NCBI GenBank assembly: GCA_020860205.1
Contig: JAJBUU010000022.1
Location: 1-39,646, forward strand
From: Oscillospiraceae bacterium
GTDB lineage: Bacteria > Bacillota > Clostridia > Oscillospirales > Oscillospiraceae
Length of the DNA: 39,646 nucleotides
Direction of reading: 5' to 3'
The position numbers and the translations under genes were made by a program. Each line of letters begins with the position of its first letter. Position 1 is the first letter of the stretch. The notes below the pieces were generated by a model that was not told where the DNA came from, did no database searches, and worked only from the letters and a program-made list of their open reading frames with translations. Shown piece by piece: positions 16,389 through 25,249 of this stretch.

Positions 16389-17780
16389 TTATAATTCCTC
16401 GAAATTTACCGGCTGCGCCGTGAGCTGCTCGCCGACCTTGTAAATATCGCCCGCGCCGATGGTCAAAATCAAATCGCCGGGTGCGGCGATGAAACGCAGG
16501 GTTTTGACAATTTCCGCAAAATTGTCAAAATACATGGCGTTTGGAATACGAACGGCAAGGTCGCGTGACGAGATGCCGACCGTATTCTGCTCCCGCGCGG
16601 CATAAATCTCCGCAAGGATCGTCATATCCGCACGCCCAAGCTGTAATATGAAGTCCTCAAACAGCGCCTTCGTGCGGGAATAGGTGTGCGGCTGGAACAC
16701 CACGATGCGCCGCTTGTACCCAAGAGTTTCCGTGGCGTCCAGCAGCGCCTTCAGTTCGCCGGGGTGGTGCGCATAGTCGTCATAGACATCCGCACCGTTG
16801 AACTTGCCCTTGAACTCAAAGCGCCGTCCCGCGCCGTTGAACGCGGCAAGGCCATATTTTACCGAAAGCGGGTCGCAGCCGACGGAAATCGCCGCAGCAC
16901 AGGCGGCGAGCGCATTCTTTACATTATGCAGCCCCGGAACGTGCAGCGTGACATGGGTAAACACGCTGCCGTGGTACATCACATCAAAGTCCGAGCGCGT
17001 GCCAAGATAGCGGATGTCTTTTGCCCAAAGGTCCGCCGCATCGGTCAGACCAAAGGTCAGCATTTCCCGCCCCAGCGGGCGCACAGCCTCCATCGTGTTT
17101 GCGTCGTCCATATTGACGATGAGCGTACCGTTCGGCGGCACATGGGACGCAAATTCGCAGAAGGAGTTCTGAATATCCGCCAGGTCTTTGAAAAAGTCCA
17201 GGTGGTCCGCCTCAATGTCCAGAATCACGCCCACGGTCGGATAAAAGTTCAGGAAGGAATTGCAATATTCGCAGGATTCCATGATGATGGTGTCGCCCTG
17301 TCCGACACGATGCCCCGCGTGCAGCAGCGGGAGCGTGCCGCCGATCATCACAGTGGGGTCCATTTGCGCAGCCATGAGGATATGGGTGGTCATGGAGGTC
17401 GTTGTGGTCTTGCCATGGGTGCCGGAGATGCAGATCGCGTTTTTGTAGTCCAGCATGATCGCGCCCCACGCCTCCGTGCGCTCAAACACGGGGATGCCCA
17501 GCGCGTGGGCGGCGGCGATCTCCGGGTTGTCGTCATGGACGGCGGCGGTGCGCACGACAAAGTCCAGTTCCGGCGTGATGTTCTCCGTCCGGTGTCCGAT
17601 CAGAACATCTATGCCCTTTTTCCGCAGACGTGCCACATTGTCGCCATCGCGGATGTCCGAGCCGCGGATATACAGACCCATCCCGGAGAGCACTTCCGCC
17701 AGCGGCGACATGGAAACGCCGCCGATTCCAACCAGATGTCCCCGCGCGCCTGGCCGGATATATTCTGCAAAACGATTCAT
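16389..17780 (-). CDS. murC: UDP-N-acetylmuramate--L-alanine ligase
   Basis: This cytoplasmic Mur ligase adds the first amino acid, L-Ala, to UDP-MurNAc in peptidoglycan synthesis. The N-terminal domain has HLVGIGGVSMSPLAEVL and GSD. The ATP loop is GTHGKTTTT (120-128). The central DIEADHLDFF and the C-terminal YDDYAHHPGELKA and VFQPHTYSRTKAL blocks are typical. It has 463 residues. It is monocistronic with its own promoter, and tRNA-Pro follows with a separate promoter. No other mur genes are adjacent. Confidence 0.97.
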   Translation of the reverse strand: MNRFAEYIRPGARGHLVGIGGVSMSPLAEVLSGMGLYIRGSDIRDGDNVARLRKKGIDVLIGHRTENITPELDFVVRTAAVHDDNPEIAAAHALGIPVFERTEAWGAIMLDYKNAICISGTHGKTTTTSMTTHILMAAQMDPTVMIGGTLPLLHAGHRVGQGDTIIMESCEYCNSFLNFYPTVGVILDIEADHLDFFKDLADIQNSFCEFASHVPPNGTLIVNMDDANTMEAVRPLGREMLTFGLTDAADLWAKDIRYLGTRSDFDVMYHGSVFTHVTLHVPGLHNVKNALAACAAAISVGCDPLSVKYGLAAFNGAGRRFEFKGKFNGADVYDDYAHHPGELKALLDATETLGYKRRIVVFQPHTYSRTKALFEDFILQLGRADMTILAEIYAAREQNTVGISSRDLAVRIPNAMYFDNFAEIVKTLRFIAAPGDLILTIGAGDIYKVGEQLTAQPVNFEEL

Positions 17781-17861
17781 TTCAAAAAACTCCTATCGGT
17801 TCAGGCTCGCAGACCGCGCGGCAGACCGTGACGATCATTCCGAACCTTTGTTCCGCGTGCC

Positions 17862-17890
17862 ATTATACAATCAATTTATGGAAAACACAA
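17862..17890 (-). promoter_or_regulatory. Promoter of murC
   Basis: TTGTGT (17885-17890), 17-bp spacer, TATAAT (17862-17867) on the minus strand, about 80 bp before the murC start. Confidence 0.7.
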
Positions 17891-17923
17891 GCGCTTTATG
17901 CGGTTTGCCAGAGCGGCAGCATT

Positions 17924-18115
17924 TATTTTACTTCGCATGCTTCTGGAAATAGAGGAGAATTTTTATCCGTTCCGGCTGACCGCAATGTGCAGGAGCGAGT
18001 GCGTTTCGCCTCTGTGGAGGCGACTTCCTTTCCCTGTGCAAGGAATACCCACAGGGTACTTAGGAAGCAAAGGTGCGCCCGAAGGGAAACCCTTACGGCG
18101 GCGCAAGGAACGAGC
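17924..18115 (+). repeat. Dispersed intergenic repeat, copy B
   Basis: It matches copy A (12105-12358) on the opposite strand, sharing in order GCTTCTGGAAAT, TTTTTA-CCG-TCCGG, CGCAATGTG, GTTTCGC, AAAGGTGCG and CCGAAGGGAAACCCTTACGG. The middle part differs: the 12-bp hairpin of copy A is replaced by other bases. The short frames across it are not convincing genes. It fills most of the murC-MATE gap. Confidence 0.75.
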
Positions 18116-18241
18116 CGCACGCACAAGGCGCATACTCCCACACCCGTCCCGGAGCCTGGTTGTCTGCGCCTTCAGCGCTGCCGCAGCGGACCCGGTTGCC
18201 TTGCATCTGCGCTGTTGCCTAGCGTGCGGGGAAATTCGGGT

Positions 18242-18270
18242 TTGCAAATGCGCAGCGCCTGCGTTATACT
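18242..18270 (+). promoter_or_regulatory. Promoter of the MATE transporter gene
   Basis: TTGCAA (18242-18247), 17-bp spacer, TATACT (18265-18270). Transcription would start about 47 bp before the TTG start codon. Confidence 0.65.
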
Positions 18271-18323
18271 GAACAAAAGCGGCCCATTTCGACAAAAATC
18301 TGCAATGGAGGAGGGGACTCCCA

Positions 18324-19682
18324 TTGACCCGTCTGCTCACCCGTGATAAGAGCTTTTACCGCACGTTGGGGCGGCTGATGCTGGCCATCGTGCTGCAAAA
18401 TGTCGTGGCCTACTCCGTCAACATGGCGGATAACCTGATGCTGGGAACTTACAGCCAAATCGCGCTCTCCGGCGCGGCGACGGTGAACCAGATCCAGTTC
18501 CTTGTTCAGCAGATGACGCTGGCCATCGGAGACAGCCTTGTGGCCATCTCCACGCAGTATTGGGCAACGCGCCGCACGGAGCCGATTTGCCGCCTGACCG
18601 GGCTTGCGCTCGGCGCGGCGGGGATATTCAGCGTGCTGGTCTTTGCCGCGGTTTCGCTTCTTCCGCACGGTATCCTCTCGCTTTTCACTACAGACGCGGA
18701 AATACTGGCATCCGGCGCCGTTTATCTTGACCTCATTCGCTATACCTATCCGCTGTTTATTCTGTCCACCGTGCTGATGTCCTGTCTGCGCAGCGTGGAA
18801 ACCGTCGGCGTTTCATTTGCGATCTCCGTCGTATCGCTGGTCGTGAACTGCGCCATCAACTACACGCTGATTTTTGGGCGCTTTGGGTTCCCGGAGATGG
18901 GCATTCGCGGCGCGGCAGTCGGCACGCTGGTCGCCCGCGCGCTGGAGCTGCTCATCGTACTTGCCTATATCCTGTTCCGCGACAGGAAGCTGCGGCTTTT
19001 CGCGTCGAATCCCTTCCGCGGGTGCCTGAAATATCGAATGGACTATTGGAAGCTGCTCTGGCGCTCGCTGGTTTCCTATACGCTCTGGGCGCTGGCCACA
19101 CCGATTCAGGCCGGGATACTTGGCCGGCTTTCGGCGGACGCGATCGCGGCGAACTCCGTTTCCACCACGCTGTTCCAGTATCTCAAGGTCGTCACCCGCG
19201 GCGAGGCCTCCGCCTCCGCTGTACTCATCGGGCGCACCGTTGGCGAGAACAACTTTGGAAAGCTGCGGGAATACTGCCGCACACTGCAAGCGCTCTATCT
19301 TGGCGCGGGACTGCTGCTCTCGGTGGCGCTCTTTTTCATCCGTGTTCCGCTGCTCTCCCTCTATGTGCTGAATGACAGCGCCCGCGAGATGGCAAATCAG
19401 ATTTTGATCCTGCTTTGCTTCGTCTTTGCAGGCATGGCCTATCAGATGCCCTGCGCCTCCGGCATCGTTCGAGGCGGCGGGGATGTCAACTATACGCTGT
19501 ATCTCAACGTCATTTCCACATGGGGCATCGTCATGCCACTCTCCTTTGCCGCCGCGTTCCGCTGGCAGCTCCCGGTCGTTGCGGTGGTGTTTTTCCTGAA
19601 CTGCGATCAGATTTTCAAGTGCCTGCCGACTGCCATCCGCGTCAACCGCTACAAATGGGTGCGCCATCTCACGCGGGACTGA
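18324..19682 (+). CDS. MATE family efflux transporter
   Basis: This is a 452-residue polytopic membrane protein with two MatE halves, expected to export drugs or metabolites using a Na+ or H+ gradient. The N-terminus reads LGRLMLAIVLQNVVAYSVNMADNLMLG and later ISVVSLVVNCAINYTLIFGRFGFPEMGIRGAAVGT, both characteristic of the family. The start codon is TTG at 18324, supported by GGAGGAGGGG seven bases upstream. The substrate cannot be inferred. It has its own promoter and stands next to the dispersed repeat. Confidence 0.92.
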   Translation: MTRLLTRDKSFYRTLGRLMLAIVLQNVVAYSVNMADNLMLGTYSQIALSGAATVNQIQFLVQQMTLAIGDSLVAISTQYWATRRTEPICRLTGLALGAAGIFSVLVFAAVSLLPHGILSLFTTDAEILASGAVYLDLIRYTYPLFILSTVLMSCLRSVETVGVSFAISVVSLVVNCAINYTLIFGRFGFPEMGIRGAAVGTLVARALELLIVLAYILFRDRKLRLFASNPFRGCLKYRMDYWKLLWRSLVSYTLWALATPIQAGILGRLSADAIAANSVSTTLFQYLKVVTRGEASASAVLIGRTVGENNFGKLREYCRTLQALYLGAGLLLSVALFFIRVPLLSLYVLNDSAREMANQILILLCFVFAGMAYQMPCASGIVRGGGDVNYTLYLNVISTWGIVMPLSFAAAFRWQLPVVAVVFFLNCDQIFKCLPTAIRVNRYKWVRHLTRD

Positions 19683-19724
19683 CGCGCTGCCGCAAAACAA
19701 AAAACCGAAAGCGGACAAAAATTC

Positions 19725-19756
19725 TTGCAATATTCCGCCGAAAGCTGTAATATAAT
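19725..19756 (+). promoter_or_regulatory. Promoter of the DUF4364-asnA operon
   Basis: TTGCAA (19725-19730) is followed either by TAATAT after 17 bp (19748-19753) or TATAAT after 20 bp (19751-19756). The -10 box abuts the ATG at 19757, which argues against that ATG as the translation start. Confidence 0.6.
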
Positions 19757-19837
19757 ATGGAGAGTAGTCTGTATCAGGATGGCGCTGCGCGGGTCATGCG
19801 GCGCTATTCCCCAAAATGTCTGCGGGAGGTGTGGGAT

Positions 19838-20362
19838 ATGGAGCCGCGTTTCGGGTTTATTCATGAAAAATTTGACATCAAGCTGTTGATCCTCTTTGTC
19901 CTGCGCCACCTCCCGGCGGAAATCGACGCGGAGCGCCTGGCGGAGCTGGTGTTGATCGACGGGGGTGTTGATTACTTTGAGTATAAGCAATGCCTGGCGG
20001 AGCTGGTGAACACCGCGCAGGTGGAAGCGTCGGAGGACGGCTGCAGCCTGACAGCAAAGGGCGCGCGCAACTGCGAGATACTGGAAAAAAGCCTGCCCTA
20101 TTCCGTCCGCGCAAAGGCGGAACGCATCCTGGCACCCGTGGTGGAGGAAATGCGCCGCAGCGAGCTGGTGCTGGCCAACCATGAGGTGGGCGAGAACGGT
20201 GTGACCGTCTATCTTTCCATGAGCGATGGCATCGGAAATATCTTTGACCTGAAAATCCTTGTTGCGGACGAGACGCAGGCAAAAACGATGGAGCGCAGCT
20301 TCCGGCGCGATGCGGAGGGGATTTACCACCGCTTTGTCGCGGCGCTCACAGAGCAAAAATAA
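19838..20362 (+). CDS. DUF4364 family protein
   Basis: Starting at MEPRFGFIHEKFDIKLLILFVL, the 174-residue protein resembles the DUF4364 family common in Clostridia. It probably has a winged-helix-like N-terminal half (LAELVLIDGGVDYFEYKQCL, ITAKG-like SLTAKGARNCE) and an SLPYSVRAKAE block. The function is unknown; a regulatory role has been suggested only by fold. The start at 19838 has GGGAGGTG seven bases upstream; the frame is open from 19757, but that ATG lies on the promoter -10. It is followed 37 bp later by asnA, and the two probably form an operon. Confidence 0.75.
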   Translation: MEPRFGFIHEKFDIKLLILFVLRHLPAEIDAERLAELVLIDGGVDYFEYKQCLAELVNTAQVEASEDGCSLTAKGARNCEILEKSLPYSVRAKAERILAPVVEEMRRSELVLANHEVGENGVTVYLSMSDGIGNIFDLKILVADETQAKTMERSFRRDAEGIYHRFVAALTEQK

Positions 20363-20399
20363 AAGGCGGCGCGCCGCCAATGAAAGGCTGAACACAGAT

Positions 20400-21419
20400 A
20401 TGGAGAATGTAAGCTATATTCCAGTGGGTTATGAGAGCCTGCTCGGCGTTTATGACACACAGATGGCCATCAGTCTGCTGCACCGGCTGTTTGAGGATGA
20501 TCTCTCCGCCGCGCTGAACCTCTCGCGTGTTTCCGCGCCGCTCTTTGTGGAGGAACAGACCGGACTGAACGACAACCTGAACGGCTATGAGCGCCCGGTA
20601 GGCTTTGAAATTCGATATACCGGCACGGAGGCGCAGGTGGTGCAGTCGCTTGCCAAGTGGAAGCGCATGGCGCTCCACCGCTACGGCTTTCCCGCCGGGC
20701 GCGGCCTGTATACCAATATGAACGCCATCCGGCGGGATGAGGATGTGCTGGATAACCTGCATTCTGTCTATGTTGACCAATGGGACTGGGAAAAGGTCAT
20801 CACCCCGCGGGAACGGACGCTGGATTACTTAAAGGGGACGGTGCTGGACATCCTGCGCGCCGTGCGTGATACGCAAAAGACGCTGCAATCCATCTATCCC
20901 AAACTCTCGCAGCTTCCGGCGGTGGAAACGCATCCGCAGTTTGTCTCCGCACAGGCGCTGGAGGACCGCTGGCCGGAGCTTTCTCCAAAGGAGCGGGAAA
21001 ACCGTGCCGCGCGGGACTGCGGCAGCCTGTTTGTCACCGGTATCGGCGGTGCGCTGAAAAGCGGCGCGACGCACGATGGACGCTCGCCCGACTATGACGA
21101 CTGGGAGCTGAACGGCGACCTGCTGCTTTGGGACGAAACGCTGCAATGCGCGATGGAGATCAGTTCGATGGGCATTCGTGTGGACGCAAACGCGCTGGAT
21201 CGCCAGCTGACCATCGCGGGCTGCGACGAGCGCCGGACGCGCACGTATCATCGGATGCTCCTGAACGGCGAGCTGCCGCAGACCATTGGCGGAGGGATCG
21301 GTCAGTCGCGCCTGAGTATGTTCCTGCTGGGCAAGGCGCACATCGGTGAGGTGCAGGTCTCCGTCTGGCCTGCGGAAACCCGCGCGCTCTGTGCGGAGCG
21401 CGGCGTGATGCTGCTGTAA
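20400..21419 (+). CDS. asnA: Aspartate--ammonia ligase (ammonia-dependent asparagine synthetase)
   Basis: The enzyme makes asparagine from aspartate, ammonia and ATP, and has a class II aminoacyl-tRNA-synthetase-like fold. Diagnostic AsnA blocks include VQSLAKWKRMALHRYGF, GLYTNMNAIRRDED, LHSVYVDQWDWE, APDYDDW-like SPDYDDWELNGDLLLWD, ISSMGIRVDA and LPQTIGGGIGQSRL. From ATG 20400 it has 339 residues, close to the 330 of E. coli. The ribosome-binding site (AAAGG) is weak and rather distant, so coupling to the DUF4364 gene is possible. A terminator follows. Confidence 0.96.
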   Translation: MENVSYIPVGYESLLGVYDTQMAISLLHRLFEDDLSAALNLSRVSAPLFVEEQTGLNDNLNGYERPVGFEIRYTGTEAQVVQSLAKWKRMALHRYGFPAGRGLYTNMNAIRRDEDVLDNLHSVYVDQWDWEKVITPRERTLDYLKGTVLDILRAVRDTQKTLQSIYPKLSQLPAVETHPQFVSAQALEDRWPELSPKERENRAARDCGSLFVTGIGGALKSGATHDGRSPDYDDWELNGDLLLWDETLQCAMEISSMGIRVDANALDRQLTIAGCDERRTRTYHRMLLNGELPQTIGGGIGQSRLSMFLLGKAHIGEVQVSVWPAETRALCAERGVMLL

Positions 21420-21454
21420 TTTCTGCCGCGCATGATTGATATTTTGATATGCAG

Positions 21455-21489
21455 AAAATGCCGTGCCGGTTTTCGGCACGGCATTTTTT
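21455..21489 (+). terminator. Terminator of asnA
   Basis: AAATGCCGTGCCG pairs with CGGCACGGCATTT around GTTTT, followed by further T residues. Confidence 0.92.
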
Positions 21490-21546
21490 AATGAAAAATT
21501 TTTGTCTGCTTTTGTCGCAAATCGTCGGATTTGCTTTCTTTTGGAA

Positions 21547-21552
21547 TATAAT
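21547..21552 (+). promoter_or_regulatory. Possible -10 element before the small AT-rich gene
   Basis: TATAAT lies about 30 bp before the ATG at 21583. I see no -35 hexamer at normal spacing. TTGTCGCA, one mismatch from a 0A-box core, is at 21513-21520. Confidence 0.4.
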
Positions 21553-21582
21553 AGAGCCATCCTAAAAAAGGTGGTTATTCCC

Positions 21583-21858
21583 ATGACAAAGAGGGAAATC
21601 ATATTGCGCTCTATTTTTGGAGCTTCCGGGCAAAATCTCAGACCGTTGGCGCACGCCATTGATATTGCGGGCGAACTTCTGTTTATGCAACAGGTTTTGA
21701 TGGACGACATTCTTGTAAAGGATATTTATGAAATATCTCGGCGCGCCGCTCAAAACGCTCCATATGCCGAGCAACATTATATTTTATCTGGCATTCTATG
21801 TGTATCTGGATACGCCGTTTTTATCATGACCGAACGACAGCCGACGCTGCTGCTCTGA
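21583..21858 (+). CDS. Small hypothetical protein, 91 residues, AT-rich
   Basis: Starting at MTKREIILRSIFGASGQNL with AAGGTGG eight bases upstream, the frame runs to QPTLLL. I do not recognise it firmly. LAHAIDIA ... LVKDIYEISRRAAQNAPYAEQ vaguely resembles the Spo0A effector pattern (YAIxLA ... ITKxLYPxIAxxxxTTPxxVE), so it could be a diverged or decayed Spo0A-C-like domain. The C-terminal part (GILCVSGYAVFIMTERQP) does not fit and may be out of frame. Base composition is clearly more AT-rich than the surrounding genes, suggesting foreign or decaying DNA. Confidence 0.5.
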   Translation: MTKREIILRSIFGASGQNLRPLAHAIDIAGELLFMQQVLMDDILVKDIYEISRRAAQNAPYAEQHYILSGILCVSGYAVFIMTERQPTLLL

Positions 21859-21922
21859 CACGGCCTCGGAACCGATTTGGCGCGGGACTTTTCCGAAAGT
21901 CCTGCGCCGCTGCACAGTACAG

Positions 21923-21969
21923 AAATACGCCGCTTCTGTGAAAAGTCACTTCACAAAAGCGGCGTATTT
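21923..21969. terminator. Hairpin terminator after the fatty-acid operon
   Basis: AAATACGCCGCTT (21923-21935) pairs with AAGCGGCGTATTT (21957-21969), with an inner TGTGAA/TTCACA stem. Only short T-runs follow on either strand. It sits 10 bp after the fabF stop. Confidence 0.65.
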
Positions 21970-21978
21970 GTTTCCCGG

Positions 21979-23184
21979 TTATATTTTCCCGACCACGATG
22001 CAGGAGTTTTGCCCGCCGAAGCCCATTGCGTCAGAGATGGCGATGTCCACGCGCGCCCGCGTGGTTTCCGGCGTGACAAGGTTCAGCGCGCAGCGCGCGT
22101 CCTGCTCGGTCAAGCCGGTGTTCGGGGGAAGCTGACCGGTGCGCAGCGCCTGTACGCAGGCGATCACTTCGGTCACGCCGCCCGCACCCATCATATGTCC
22201 GGTCGCGCCTTTGGTGGAACTGACCGCTACGCGCGTATCCGCGCCGAATACACAGTGGAGCGCGGCGGTTTCCGCGATGTCGCCCAGCGGCGTTGCGGTG
22301 CCGTGAGCGTTGACATAGCCCACCTGCTCCGGCGCGACCTGCGCGTCCGCGAGCGCAAGGCGGATGCATTCTGCCACGCCCAGACCCTCCGGATGGGGGG
22401 AAACGGGGTTGTAAGCGTCCGTATTGTTGGCACAGCCCAGCAACGCTGCAAGGGGAGCAGCGCCGCGCGCTGCGGCGGTTTCCGCGCGCTCCAGCACCAG
22501 TGCGCCGCCGCCCTCGCCCATGACAAATCCGCTGCGGCGCACGTCAAACGGAAGGCTCTCCCCGGCTTTGGAGAGCGCTCCGGCGCGGACAAGGCTCTGA
22601 ATCAGCATCGGGCAGATGCCGGCTTCGCCCGCCATGACGAGCATCGCGTCCGCCGCGCCTGCCCGCAGCAGCATTGCAGCCAGCGTGATTGCATCGCCGC
22701 CGGAGGAGCAGGCGGTCTGCACCGTCATGCTCGGCCCCTGTATGCCGTGCTGAATGGCAAACTGCGCCGCCGCCATATTGCCCATTGCACGCAGGAGGAA
22801 TTTTGGCCCCGCGCCGCGTCCGCCGGAGGCACCCTGTGTGTGCGTTTCTCCGATGTAGTCCATGCCGCTCAGCGCCGTTCCCATCACAACGCCGACACGG
22901 GCGCTGTGCGTATCCAGCCCGCTCTGCCGGACGGCCTCCTCTGCGGCGATATAGGCAAACAGCATAAAGCGATCCAAATCCTGCACCAGCCGCGTAGGCA
23001 GGAAATCGCGGGGCTGAAAGTCCCGGATCTCTCCCGCGCGCTGCACGGGCAGCGCGGTGGCGTCAAAGCGGCTGATTTCGCCAATGCCGCAGGCTCCGGC
23101 GGTCAGATTATTCCAATATGTTTCGACACCGATGCCGATGGGCGTGACCGCGCCCATGCCGGTGATGACGATGTTTTCCCGCAT
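21979..23184 (-). CDS. fabF: Beta-ketoacyl-ACP synthase II, second copy
   Basis: This condensing enzyme elongates acyl-ACP with malonyl-ACP. The catalytic triad is visible: Cys in VQTACSSGGDA, His in NAHGTATPLGD and His in GATGHMMGAGG. A GFGGQN loop lies near the C-terminus. The start at 23184 (MRENIVITGMGAVTPIG) follows GGGTGAG closely; a GTG at 23193 overlapping the upstream stop is an alternative. It is the last gene of the fatty-acid operon and directly follows another FabF. The two differ clearly (for example FDATALPVQRAGE against FDTTDYKVKVAGE), so this is not a recent duplication. Confidence 0.93.
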   Translation of the reverse strand: MRENIVITGMGAVTPIGIGVETYWNNLTAGACGIGEISRFDATALPVQRAGEIRDFQPRDFLPTRLVQDLDRFMLFAYIAAEEAVRQSGLDTHSARVGVVMGTALSGMDYIGETHTQGASGGRGAGPKFLLRAMGNMAAAQFAIQHGIQGPSMTVQTACSSGGDAITLAAMLLRAGAADAMLVMAGEAGICPMLIQSLVRAGALSKAGESLPFDVRRSGFVMGEGGGALVLERAETAAARGAAPLAALLGCANNTDAYNPVSPHPEGLGVAECIRLALADAQVAPEQVGYVNAHGTATPLGDIAETAALHCVFGADTRVAVSSTKGATGHMMGAGGVTEVIACVQALRTGQLPPNTGLTEQDARCALNLVTPETTRARVDIAISDAMGFGGQNSCIVVGKI

Positions 23185-23189
23185 TGCAC

Positions 23190-24425
23190 TCACCCGTCGA
23201 TTTTGCGGAAGGCCAGGCAGGCGTTGTGTCCGCCAAAGCCGAGCGAGGCGGAGAGCGCGCAGTCAAATTCCGCCGTGCGCGCGGTCAGCGGGGTGTAGTC
23301 CAGATCGCAGTCCGGGTCCGGCTCGGTCAGGCCGATGGTCGGCGGGGCGATCCCCTCCGTCAGCGCAAGGACGGAAACGATGGCTTCCGCCGCGCCCGCA
23401 GCGCCCAGCATATGGCCGGTCATGGACTTGGTGGAGCTGATGACAACGCGCCGCGCGCGCTCCTCGCCCAGCGCCCGCTTGAGCGCCAGCGTTTCCACGC
23501 GGTCATTCATCGGCGTACCGGTGCCGTGGGCGTTGTAGTAAACGTGGTCGGTATCCATCCCGTTTTCCGCCCATGCGTCCGCAATGGCGCGGGCACTGCC
23601 GCCTGCCTCCGGGTCCGGCGCGGTCATATGGTAAGCGTCGCAGGTGCTGCCGTAACCGGAAAGCTCGGCATAGATATGCGCGCCGCGCGCCTTTGCGTGT
23701 TCATATTCCTCCAGCACCAGCACGCCCGCGCCCTCTCCCATGACAAAGCCGCCGCGCCGCTTGTCAAACGGCAGAGACGCAGCCAGCGGGTCGGTGGAGA
23801 AGGAGAGCGCCTGCATGGTGGAAAATCCGGCGGCGGCCAGCGCGTTCACGGTGGCCTCTGCGCCGCCCGCGACCATCGCGTCCATGTAGCCGTGGCGGAT
23901 CAGGCGCATGGCCTCGCCAATGGCGTTGCTGCCGGAGGAACAGGCTGTCACCGCAGGCAGCGCAGGCCCAGTGCAATGGAACCGCATGGCAATCGTCGCG
24001 GACGCCATGTTTGCGATCATCATCGGGATAAAAAAGGGAGAAACGCGCTTCGGCCCCTTCTCCAGCAGCTTGCTATGCTCCTTCATAAAGGTGTCGATGC
24101 CGCCGATGCCGGTGCCGATATAAACGCCGACGCGCTCCGGCGCGACCGTCCCTTCCAGTCCGCTTTCCGCCATCGCCTGACAGACGGCGGCGACTGCATA
24201 CTGCGTATAGATGTCGCTGTGGCTCACGTCCAGCTTTTCCATATAGGCGCGGGGGTCAAAATCCCGCACCTCGCCCGCGACCTTGACCTTATAATCTGTT
24301 GTATCAAAGTGGGAGATGGGCGCAATGCCGCAAACGCCCGCTTTGAGGTTTTCCCAAAAGGTCTTTACGTCGTTTCCGACCGGGCTGACAACGCCCATGC
24401 CCGTAATGACGACTTTGCGATTCAT
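23190..24425 (-). CDS. fabF: Beta-ketoacyl-ACP synthase II, first copy
   Basis: A 411-residue condensing enzyme with the Cys-His-His triad: VTACSSGSNAIGEA, YNAHGTGTPMND and KSMTGHMLGAAGA. MNRKVVITGMGVVSPVGNDV is the standard N-terminus, and this copy looks like canonical FabF. The start at 24425 overlaps the accA stop by the common ATGA arrangement. The frame is open upstream to 24536, but that part is a shadow of accA. Its placement after accA, with a second copy downstream, is unusual. Confidence 0.95.
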   Translation of the reverse strand: MNRKVVITGMGVVSPVGNDVKTFWENLKAGVCGIAPISHFDTTDYKVKVAGEVRDFDPRAYMEKLDVSHSDIYTQYAVAAVCQAMAESGLEGTVAPERVGVYIGTGIGGIDTFMKEHSKLLEKGPKRVSPFFIPMMIANMASATIAMRFHCTGPALPAVTACSSGSNAIGEAMRLIRHGYMDAMVAGGAEATVNALAAAGFSTMQALSFSTDPLAASLPFDKRRGGFVMGEGAGVLVLEEYEHAKARGAHIYAELSGYGSTCDAYHMTAPDPEAGGSARAIADAWAENGMDTDHVYYNAHGTGTPMNDRVETLALKRALGEERARRVVISSTKSMTGHMLGAAGAAEAIVSVLALTEGIAPPTIGLTEPDPDCDLDYTPLTARTAEFDCALSASLGFGGHNACLAFRKIDG

Positions 24426-25249
24426 AGATTGTTCTCCATTTCGTCTGTTTCGTTCTCTCCGGCCTGCTCCGGCGCACCGATGCGGCGGAAGCGGGCATAG
24501 CGCGCGTCCAGCAGCGCGTCCGTCGGCATGGCGCAAAGCGTGGAAAACGCATCAAGCAGCGACTGGCGCAGCTCCTGATAAAATGTGTCCCGTCCCAGCT
24601 CGGTTTCCGGGATGACGCGCTCGATCAGGCCGTAACGCAGCGCATCCTGTGCGGTCAGCTTGAGCTGCTCTGCGGCGAGGGCGGCCTTGCTCGCGTCCTT
24701 CCAGAGTATGCTGGCGCAGCCCTCCGGGGAGATGACGGAATAAATCGCGTTTTCCAGCATCCAGACGCGGTCAGCCACGGCCAGCGCCAGCGCGCCGCCG
24801 CTGCCGCCCTCCCCGATGAAAAGGGAGATTACCGGAGTTTTCAGCGTCATCATTTCGGAGAGGTTCTCCGCAATGGCCTGTCCCTGTCCGCGCTCCTCCG
24901 CGCCCACGTCGCAGTAAGCGCCGGAGGTGTCCACCATGCAGACCACAGGACGGTGGAATTTTTCCGCCTGCTTCATCAGCCGCAGCGCCTTGCGGTAGCC
25001 CTCCGGATTCGGCATACCGAAATCCCGCAGCATCCGCTCCCGCGCGCTGTGACCCTTTTCCACCGCAATCACCGTCACGGGGAGCTGATCCAGCCATGCA
25101 ACGCCGCCGACGATGGAGGGGTCGTCCCCAAAGCGGCGGTCTCCATGCAGCTCAAAAAAGTCCGAAAATACGCCCCGGATAAAGTCCAGCCCGGTGGGGC
25201 GTTTGTTGCTCCGCGCGATTTTTACACGGTCGTAAGCCGCCGTACTCAT
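24422..25249 (-). CDS. accA: Acetyl-CoA carboxylase carboxyltransferase subunit alpha
   Basis: With AccD it transfers CO2 from carboxybiotin to acetyl-CoA, yielding malonyl-CoA. It has a crotonase-like fold with SGAYCDVGAEERGQGQAIAEN, FIGEGGSGGALALAVADRVWMLENAIYSVISPEGCASILWKD and LKLTAQDALRYGLIERVIPE. Its 275 residues are shorter than the 320-residue E. coli subunit, mainly because the N-terminal coiled region is missing, as in many Clostridia. The start overlaps the accD stop by four bases, favouring equal synthesis. Confidence 0.96.
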   Translation of the reverse strand: MSTAAYDRVKIARSNKRPTGLDFIRGVFSDFFELHGDRRFGDDPSIVGGVAWLDQLPVTVIAVEKGHSARERMLRDFGMPNPEGYRKALRLMKQAEKFHRPVVCMVDTSGAYCDVGAEERGQGQAIAENLSEMMTLKTPVISLFIGEGGSGGALALAVADRVWMLENAIYSVISPEGCASILWKDASKAALAAEQLKLTAQDALRYGLIERVIPETELGRDTFYQELRQSLLDAFSTLCAMPTDALLDARYARFRRIGAPEQAGENETDEMENNL

